Assembly (NCBI GenBank): GCA_031260095.1
Contig: JAIRKN010000164.1
Span: 1 to 10,592, forward strand
Length of the DNA: 10,592 bases
Direction: 5' to 3'
From: Tannerella sp.
GTDB lineage: Bacteria; Bacteroidota; Bacteroidia; Bacteroidales; Tannerellaceae
Position 1 is the stretch's first letter. Every line of letters starts with the position of its first letter. Below the pieces are notes generated by a model. That model searched no databases. It was not told the DNA's origin and was given only the letters and a program-made list of their open reading frames with translations. This document shows, in pieces, positions 1 through 7,400 of the stretch. The translations under genes were made by a program, and so were the position numbers.

Positions 1-2
1 AT

Positions 3-104
3 AAGATAGAGTTGTTGAATCTTAAAATACTTTCTTTGTATGATTTCGAAAGCGACAGGGCGATTCTGCCTGTAAAGGTTGTGCCTATAGGAACTCAACA
101 ATAG
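3..104 (+). CDS. TolC-family outer-membrane efflux protein, C-terminal end (partial)
   Basis: Only the last 33 codons are in the window, open from its left edge to a TAG stop at 102-104. The reading includes NLKILSLYDFESDRAILPV; a Leu-Tyr-Asp-Phe-Glu run near the C terminus is typical of Bacteroidetes TolC/OMF proteins, where the final periplasmic helix leads to a short tail. It is followed 45 bases later by an RND adaptor, and outer-membrane channel, adaptor and pump genes commonly sit together in this phylum. Such proteins form trimeric channels that pass substrates across the outer membrane. The call rests on one short motif plus context; another gene type with a similar tail cannot be excluded without the upstream sequence. 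Confidence 0.65.
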   Translation, partial: KIELLNLKILSLYDFESDRAILPVKVVPIGTQQ

Positions 105-149
105 AAATGAAAAATGATCAAATTCGTAATTCTTAATTTAAAACAATAT

Positions 150-1202
150 ATGAAATACAAAAGCTTATTATCTACGACAATTGTTGTTTTACTTACAGCC
201 TGTAACAATCAGCCGCAAAGTAATCAGAACGATATTGAAACACCCGTATCCGTACAGGAGTTAAAAAAAGGCTCTATCAGTAAGTTGATTAATACCACAG
301 GAACGGCACAGGCGAATTATAGTGTAGAACTTAACTCCGAAATGAGTGGTATGTATAAACTCCAGACAAATTCCGGGACCGGAAAGCCGTATAAATTGGG
401 GGACGCCGTCAAAAAAGGACAGCTGATCATCCGTTTCGAAGATAAAGAATATGAAAACGGAATTGCACTGGAGGCAAAAAAGCTCAGTCTTGAAATAGCG
501 GAGCAGGAACAGAGCAAACAAAAGGCTTTGTATGAAAAAGGCGGTGTGACCCTTAGCGAGATGCGTAATACGGAGGTAAGGGCGATCAACGCGCGCTACG
601 ACCTTGAAAACGCACATCTTAGCCTTGAAAAGATGAATATCAAAGCGCCTTTTGACGGTGTTATTGTTTCATTACCGCATTATACTGCCGACGGGAGAAT
701 CGAACAAGGCAAACCAATGGTCGGGATTATGGATTATGCGCGCATGTACATAGATATTAATCTTCCGGAGAGTTCGATTGAATTTATTAAAGTGAATCAA
801 CCGGTTTATATTACCCATTATACATTGCCGGAAGATACGTTGCGTGGCATTATCAGCGAACTATCGCCGGCAATAAGTACTGAGACGCGAACGTTCAAAG
901 GCGTTATATTGATTGATAATAATAATTTGAAGTTGCGTCCGGGTATGTTTGTGAAAGCCGATGTTGTTGTAGATAGGGCGGATAGTGTGATTATCATACC
1001 AAAAGACGTAGTGCTTTCAAGCAGAAACCGGAAATATGTATATGTTGTGGAGAAAAATACTGCTATCGTACGTAATATAAAGACCGGCCTTGAAGATGAG
1101 GATAACGTGCAGATTACGGAAGGATTGAACGAAAATGACAATCTTGTTGTCAGAGGATATGAAACGCTACGTGAGAATAGTCGTGTCAAAGTGTTGAAGT
1201 AA
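150..1202 (+). CDS. RND efflux periplasmic adaptor (membrane fusion protein), lipoprotein
   Basis: A 350-residue adaptor that would bridge inner-membrane permease and outer-membrane channel. The ATG at 150 is preferred over an in-frame ATG at 114, because it gives a normal lipoprotein signal: MKYK, a hydrophobic stretch, then lipobox LLTAC with Cys18. Residues just after the Cys (NNQPQ) are not acidic, so there is no obvious surface-export signal and a periplasm-facing lipoprotein is expected. Residues about 58-100 and 162-193 are the two halves of the lipoyl/barrel-sandwich domain (VKKGQLIIRFED; IKAPFDGVIVSL). Between them, about 101-160 forms a short charged alpha-hairpin. Residues about 198-275 fit the beta-barrel (LRPGMFVKADV at 262-272) and 280-350 the membrane-proximal domain. 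Size and layout match the HlyD_D23/AcrA-type RND adaptor family. It lies 44 bases before the first permease gene, evidently co-transcribed. Confidence 0.93.
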   Translation: MKYKSLLSTTIVVLLTACNNQPQSNQNDIETPVSVQELKKGSISKLINTTGTAQANYSVELNSEMSGMYKLQTNSGTGKPYKLGDAVKKGQLIIRFEDKEYENGIALEAKKLSLEIAEQEQSKQKALYEKGGVTLSEMRNTEVRAINARYDLENAHLSLEKMNIKAPFDGVIVSLPHYTADGRIEQGKPMVGIMDYARMYIDINLPESSIEFIKVNQPVYITHYTLPEDTLRGIISELSPAISTETRTFKGVILIDNNNLKLRPGMFVKADVVVDRADSVIIIPKDVVLSSRNRKYVYVVEKNTAIVRNIKTGLEDEDNVQITEGLNENDNLVVRGYETLRENSRVKVLK

Positions 1203-1246
1203 GTTGATCGTGCAGGTTTTATTTACATTTTAAGCAGGTAGATGAA

Positions 1247-4200
1247 ATGAAAAAAATAATCGCATTTGCGGTGAGAAATCCCGTTACCATAAGTATGGTT
1301 GTTCTGGCAATCCTGTTGCTTGGAAAGATCTCATACGACCGGTTGAACGTGGATTTATTGCCGGATATGAATTCGCCGCGTCTTTTTGTCGAGATTGAGG
1401 CAGGCGAACGACCGCCGGAAGAAATAGAGAAAATGTTTGTGGAGAACATGGAATCAATGGCGATCCGCCAGAGTGATGTGACCCAGGTATCGTCAGTCGT
1501 TAAAGCCGGTTCCGCACGGATAACGGTCGTGTATGTCCAGAACAAGGATATGGATGAAGCTTTCCTTGATTTGCAAAAAGTCATGAGTCCGTTCTCCCAG
1601 AATACGGATATCGAATCAATCAATATCACACAACATGACCCGAACACTGCACCTGTCGTGCTTGTCGCCATGTCTCACCGCTCCATTACGGATATGGCGG
1701 AGTTACGCAAAATGGCGGAGAGTTATATACGTAATGAACTGATACGTCTTGAAGGGGTTGCCGAAGTGGCGCTCTCCGGGCAGGAAATGTCTGTGCTGAC
1801 AATTAAAACGGACCCGTATAAACTGGGCGCCTTTGGCCTGACTATGGAAGAAATAGCTTCACGGATAGAAGCGAATAACCAGAGTATTTCCGGTGGGCGC
1901 GTAAGCGAACTGGGGTTACAATATCTGGTGAAAAGTTCGTCGTTGTTTACCTCCGAAGCTGATTTTGAAAACCTGATTGTCAGTTACAAGTCTACGGAAT
2001 CCACGGTTGCGGGAAGTACAACGTCTACCGCCGGGACAGGATCTTCCTCGGCAGAAGGAGACAGTAATGCGCCTTTATATTTGCGTGAGGTGGCTACCGT
2101 AAAGTTCGAGAATGCGCGTCCTGAGAATATTGTGCGTATCAACGGGGAACGTTGCATTGGATTGTCTGTCTACAAAGAAATGCAATATAATACGGTCCGC
2201 GTAGTAAACCTGATCAGTCGTCAGTTAGGGATCATAGAACAGGCATTGCCGGGATATAAATTTCAGGTTATCAGTAATCAGGGAACATTTATTAAACAGG
2301 CGATAGACGAGGTAAAGGACAGCGCCGTTCTGGGTATGATACTTGCCGTACTGGTCCTGTTCGTTTTCCTTCGCCGTATCGGAACAACACTGATTGTCAG
2401 TTTATCCATTCCCATATCCATTGTAGCAACATTTAATCTGATGTATTTTAACGGATTGACGCTGAATGTCATGACGCTGAGTGGTCTGGCATTAGGAGGA
2501 GGGATGCTTGTAGATAATGCCATTGTTGTCATAGAAAGTATATTCCGAAATCATGAGCACGGACTTAGCCGGAAAGACTCTATTATAACCGGCGCTTCGG
2601 AAGTTTCGGGAGCCGTGATCGCCTCTACACTAACAACGATCGTTGTTTTTCTGCCGATCGTATATCTTCATGGGGTTTCGGGCGAGCTATTTAAAGATCA
2701 GGCATGGACGGTTGCATTCTCGTTATTATCGTCCCTGTTTGTCGCTTTACTTGTCATACCGATGCTGTATGATAAATTATCGGGCCGTAAGAACGTTAAG
2801 ATCGAAACCCATTCTATTCAGTTCAAATGGTATAGCAAAACGCTTGCTTCTTTGTTAAGGCATCGATGGATAGTCATTATCGTTTCCGTATTGTTGCTGG
2901 TCATCACGATATTTCTGATTCCGTTTGTCGGGACAGAGTTTTTGCCCCGTTCTGAAAGTCGTGCGTTTTCAGTATCGGTGAAACTGCCGGAAGGTACACG
3001 TATTGAACGTACGGATGCGGTTGTCAACAATCTGGAATATTTACTGTATACGATAAGCGGGGATAGCTTGTGTACGGTTTACAGTCATGTGGGCGAAGGC
3101 TCGTCGGAAAATGAGGTGTTTGAAGGAGAGCATACGGCTATGATGAAAGTCATTCTATCGGAATCTTCACCATTACTACCGGAAACGGTGATGGAGCGTT
3201 TCGTGGAAGCAACCAATAATATTGAGGGGTTGGAACTTACGTTTAAACAGGAAGATAATTCCCTGGGGTCGTTGTTCGGAGATGAAGATGCTCCGATTGT
3301 TGTGGAAGTAAAAGGGGAAGACCTGGATGAAATCGCGTCTATTACCGACGACGTCCTGTTGCGGTTGGAGTCTGTTGACGGCGTTTATAACGTTAAGTCG
3401 TCAATGGCCGAAGGAGCTCCCGAACTGACTGTCATGATCGACCGCACTATGGCAGGGATCAATAATCTTACGGTTTCGACGGTGATTGAACAGTTAAAGC
3501 AACAATTACAGGGACGTGACGTCGGAAAGATGGATTACAAGGGTGAGATGCGGGATATTGTCATCAAAGCGCCTGATGTTACGGTGAAGGATCTACAGGA
3601 TCTGATCATCAAAAACGGCAATCAGGAATTTCGCCTGCATGAGATTGCCACGATAACGAGTTCGTTGGCTCCGAAGGAAATATTCCGCCGAAACCAGAAC
3701 CGTATCAATAAGATATTGGCTGACAAAGACGGCGGTAAATCCCTGGATAAAGTTGCTCAGCAAATACGACAGGCTATCGGTGATATAGACCTTCCGGCAA
3801 ATTATTCGATAAATGTGACGGGAGAAGAAGAAAAACGGCAGGAATCAATGAACAGTCTGATGTTTGCTTTGTTTTTATCGGTTATATTGGTCTATATGGT
3901 ATTGGCGTCGCAGTTTGAATCATTGCTGCATCCGTTTACCATTCTGCTGACCATACCGTTAGCCCTTGTCGGCGCGATTCTGATGTTTCTTATCACCGGC
4001 ACGACCCTCAATATAATGGGAGTGATCGGTATCATTATGCTGGCGGGTATAGCGGTGAATAACTCTATTATTCTGGTCGGACGTATCAATCAGTTGAAAA
4101 CGACGATGTCCCTTACCGGTGCGATTGTGCAGGCCGGTCAGCAGCGTCTTCGTCCGATTATTATGACAAGCCTTACGACGATTCTCGCCTTGCTGCCGAT

Positions 4201-4390
4201 GTCATTTAATATAGGCGAGGGTGCCGCCTTGCGTTCATCTATGGCAATCGCCGTTATCGGAGGTCTTGTCACCTCAACATTGATGAGTCTGGTGGTCATC
4301 CCATGTGTTTATTACCTGTTCGAACAAATGAAACGTCGTGTGATGAAACAATCCGAACCGGAGCCGGAGCAACAAACGATGTACTCATAA
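1247..4390 (+). CDS. Efflux RND transporter permease (AcrB/ACR_tran family), stand-alone
   Basis: A 1047-residue inner-membrane pump of usual RND length. Predicted helices lie near residues 11-28, 358-376, 381-399, 408-431, 454-474, 485-507, 541-561, 867-887, 895-916, 921-946, 968-986 and 1000-1024, with two large periplasmic loops between helices 1-2 and 7-8. Helix 4 contains GGGMLVDNAIVVIE, giving Asp423-Asn424 at the AcrB Asp407-Asp408 sites. Helix 11 keeps the Arg of RLRPI (Arg969). Helix 10 is unusual: Asn938 replaces AcrB Lys940, and the acidic residue common in the NNAIVLIDY version is Gly945-Arg946 here (NNSIILVGR). A 27-residue Ser/Thr/Gly-rich stretch (248-274) is inserted in the N-terminal docking subdomain, just before LYLREVATV. 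The start ATG is preceded by GCAGG. The next RND gene begins 21 bases later, suggesting a paired, possibly heteromeric pump. The substrate is unknown. Confidence 0.95.
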   Translation: MKKIIAFAVRNPVTISMVVLAILLLGKISYDRLNVDLLPDMNSPRLFVEIEAGERPPEEIEKMFVENMESMAIRQSDVTQVSSVVKAGSARITVVYVQNKDMDEAFLDLQKVMSPFSQNTDIESINITQHDPNTAPVVLVAMSHRSITDMAELRKMAESYIRNELIRLEGVAEVALSGQEMSVLTIKTDPYKLGAFGLTMEEIASRIEANNQSISGGRVSELGLQYLVKSSSLFTSEADFENLIVSYKSTESTVAGSTTSTAGTGSSSAEGDSNAPLYLREVATVKFENARPENIVRINGERCIGLSVYKEMQYNTVRVVNLISRQLGIIEQALPGYKFQVISNQGTFIKQAIDEVKDSAVLGMILAVLVLFVFLRRIGTTLIVSLSIPISIVATFNLMYFNGLTLNVMTLSGLALGGGMLVDNAIVVIESIFRNHEHGLSRKDSIITGASEVSGAVIASTLTTIVVFLPIVYLHGVSGELFKDQAWTVAFSLLSSLFVALLVIPMLYDKLSGRKNVKIETHSIQFKWYSKTLASLLRHRWIVIIVSVLLLVITIFLIPFVGTEFLPRSESRAFSVSVKLPEGTRIERTDAVVNNLEYLLYTISGDSLCTVYSHVGEGSSENEVFEGEHTAMMKVILSESSPLLPETVMERFVEATNNIEGLELTFKQEDNSLGSLFGDEDAPIVVEVKGEDLDEIASITDDVLLRLESVDGVYNVKSSMAEGAPELTVMIDRTMAGINNLTVSTVIEQLKQQLQGRDVGKMDYKGEMRDIVIKAPDVTVKDLQDLIIKNGNQEFRLHEIATITSSLAPKEIFRRNQNRINKILADKDGGKSLDKVAQQIRQAIGDIDLPANYSINVTGEEEKRQESMNSLMFALFLSVILVYMVLASQFESLLHPFTILLTIPLALVGAILMFLITGTTLNIMGVIGIIMLAGIAVNNSIILVGRINQLKTTMSLTGAIVQAGQQRLRPIIMTSLTTILALLPMSFNIGEGAALRSSMAIAVIGGLVTSTLMSLVVIPCVYYLFEQMKRRVMKQSEPEPEQQTMYS

Positions 4391-4411
4391 AAACCACATG
4401 AAACGAAAAGG

Positions 4412-7400
4412 ATGAATTTTCTGTTACATAGAAGAATAACCATAACGATGTTGTTTATAGCGCTTACCCTGCTTGGGTATGTGTCGTATAAACAATTGCC
4501 GGTAGAGTTGCTGCCCAACGCAGAACTCCCTGTTTTGTTCGTATCCGTCAACTCGCAGCAGGAAATGGATCCCGTATATGTAGAGTCGGAAGTTATCATA
4601 CCTCTGGAAGGTGCGATAAGCGCTATCGGAGGCGTAGATAAGATACAATCGGAGATCAGCAGTCGCCAGTCATCCATACGGATTGACTTTAAGAGTAATG
4701 TAAATTACAAGGCGACGTCTTTGAAACTGGAAGAGAAGATGAAAGAAGTCTCGACAACACTTCCTGATGGTTTTACCGTACAAGTCCGAAAGGTGGATAT
4801 CGCGATGATGTCCAATAATTTTATGACGCTCCAGGTTCGTGGTTCGGGAGGCGTGGATCGTGTACGGAATGTGGTCGATGAAAAAATAAAGGCAGAACTG
4901 GAAAATATCGACGGCGTAGCGGGAGTGAACGTCTATGGCGGACGTGAAAAAGCGATTGAAGTCAGGTTAGATAAGGAGGCGTGCAAAGCGCTGAACTTAA
5001 ACACCTCAAGAATTGCCAACCTGCTAAACAGCAATACACAGGAGAAGGTGTTTGTCGGTAATGCAAAAGAGCCTGCCCACCAGTTTTTTGTTCATGTTAA
5101 TTCGTCTTATACAAGGGTTTCGGATCTTGAGAATATCGTAGTCGCCCCCGGCCCTGTATTGCTGAAAGACATCGCTACGGTCTTTTTTGATTTGAAGGAA
5201 GAAACGTCATTCAGTCGCGTGAACGGAAAAGAGGCGATTTCTGTTTCACTTGTAAACGATGCGCAGGCCAATCTTATTGATTTGTCACACCGTACGATTG
5301 CTGTTATCAATGATTTGAATGTACGTCTGGAAAATATAGACGTTGAGATTGTTATTGACTCCAATACGGCTGAAATAATGGAGGGCAATATCAACCGGAT
5401 TATAGAGTTGGCCCTGGTCGGAGGCTTACTGGCGATTATTGTACTCTGGTTTTTCCTTAAAAATATCCGGTTGGTCTTTTTCATTGCCTTGTCGATACCG
5501 ATCTCTGTTTATACGGCTTTTAATTTCTTTTATGCCGCAGGAATATCCATAAATAGTCTTACACTTGTCGGGATGGCGCTTGCTGTCGGGATGTTACTTG
5601 ATAACAGTGTCGTCGTACTTGAAAATATTTATCGACTGTCCGGCAACGGATTATCCCCCGAACGTTCCGTCACACAGGGCACGACGGAAGTCTGGCGTTC
5701 GATCGTGGCGGCTACGCTGACAACCATCACCGTCTTTGTCCCTTTTGTTTTCACCGATAATTTCATGATCAAGCTGATCGGAAATCATATTGGGGTATCT
5801 ATTGTTTCCACGCTTCTGGTTTCTATGGCCGTTGCTCTTCTGTTCATTCCGATGGCGGCTTATATCATACTACGGAGGAAAAACAACCGTAGTGTTTTCT
5901 ATGAAAAGGTATCCCTTTCACAGCGTCCCGTACAGATTTATCTTGTGCTGCTCAAAACCTGTATGCGTAATCCGGGAGTAACGGTATTCGGCGCGGTCAT
6001 CCTGCTTTTTGTAACGTTGATATTCTCGCTTACGACGACCGTGCAACAGAAGCGGGAGGTCGATTCCGACCGTTTTAATGTATATGTAACAATGCGTACG
6101 GGAAGTACGTTAGAGAATACGGATCGCGTGGTGAAAGTACTGGAAGAGCGCCTGAATGAAATCCCTGAGAAAAAGGACATCATCAGTCGTATAAACGAAG
6201 AAGAGGCCGTCTTGACGCTTGTTTTACAGGAAGATTACCGGAAGATCGGAAAACGTACGCTTGCCGAAATAAAATCAGACGTACAGGCAAAGACGCCGAA
6301 TGTAGAAGGTACGGAAATATCGGTATCGGATGCTACCGGCGGACAGAACAGGGGAGGAGATGTAGGCGGTATGGTTGCATTTATGAGCATGCTGGGTATT
6401 GGCGATAATCAGGAACGAGTGATCATCAAAGGCTCTGATTATGATATGATGCAGCTTGTAGCCGAAGACATTCGTTATTATCTGGATGAACAGGAATTTA
6501 TCCGTAATTCATGGGTGTCATTTACACGTCGACAGCCGGAGGTGCGCCTCAACTTCGACCAGGTGTTGCTTACGTCCTATGAAATAACGCGAGCGAATAT
6601 AACGGCGGGTCTGGCAGACCTTAATACCGAATATTCGTCGGGTACGACTTTCAAAGTAGGGGAAGAATCTTATGACATCATTATCCGTGATAAAACACCC
6701 GAAGAAGAGGAAGAGGAACAGAAAAAACAAAAAACGATCGACGATCTGGACGCCGTACAGATCATGAACGCCAACGGCGGCTTGCATAACCTTAAAGATG
6801 TTGCAACCGTGAATAAAGCTTTCGGACGTTCGCGGATAACGCGCGTCAATCAGGATAAACAACTCGAAGTACGCTATAATTTCATCCGAAGCGTGGAGCA
6901 GTCCAACTCCCTGCTGGAAGGTTACCGTGCAGATATAGACCAACTGATTGCCAACTATAATCTGCCGGCAGGCGTGGCTATCGAAGTAATACATGAAGAA
7001 GATCTGTTTGCCGAATTTAGATTTCTGATTATTGCGGCATTTATATTGATATTTATGATACTGGCATGTGTCTTCGAATCGGTATCGACGCCCTTTGTCC
7101 TGTTGTTCTCCATACCATTGGCTGCAATCGGGTCGTTACTGGCTCTGGTGATGACGGGAAACAGCCTGCTCAGCGCCAATACGCTGACCGGCTTCCTGAT
7201 TTTGCTGGGAGTCGTAGTGAATAATGGGATTATACTGATTGATTATGCCAATATACTGCGAAAGCGGGGTTTTCGTCGTGAGCGCGCCCTGATGGTGGCC
7301 GGACTGTCCCGTATACGTCCTATACTTATCACCAGCATCACCACCATTATTGCAATGTTCCCGCTGGCTATGGGCGATTCGGAGTATGCGGGAGCGATCG

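Noticed and set aside
114..149. Upstream in-frame ATG of the adaptor gene, adding 12 residues
   Set aside because: The ATG at 150 gives a compact lipoprotein signal with Cys18; the longer form puts an unlikely extension before the signal peptide.
6518..6994. Minus-strand frame of 158 codons opposite the second RND periplasmic loop
   Set aside because: Fully inside a conserved coding region, with no family signal.
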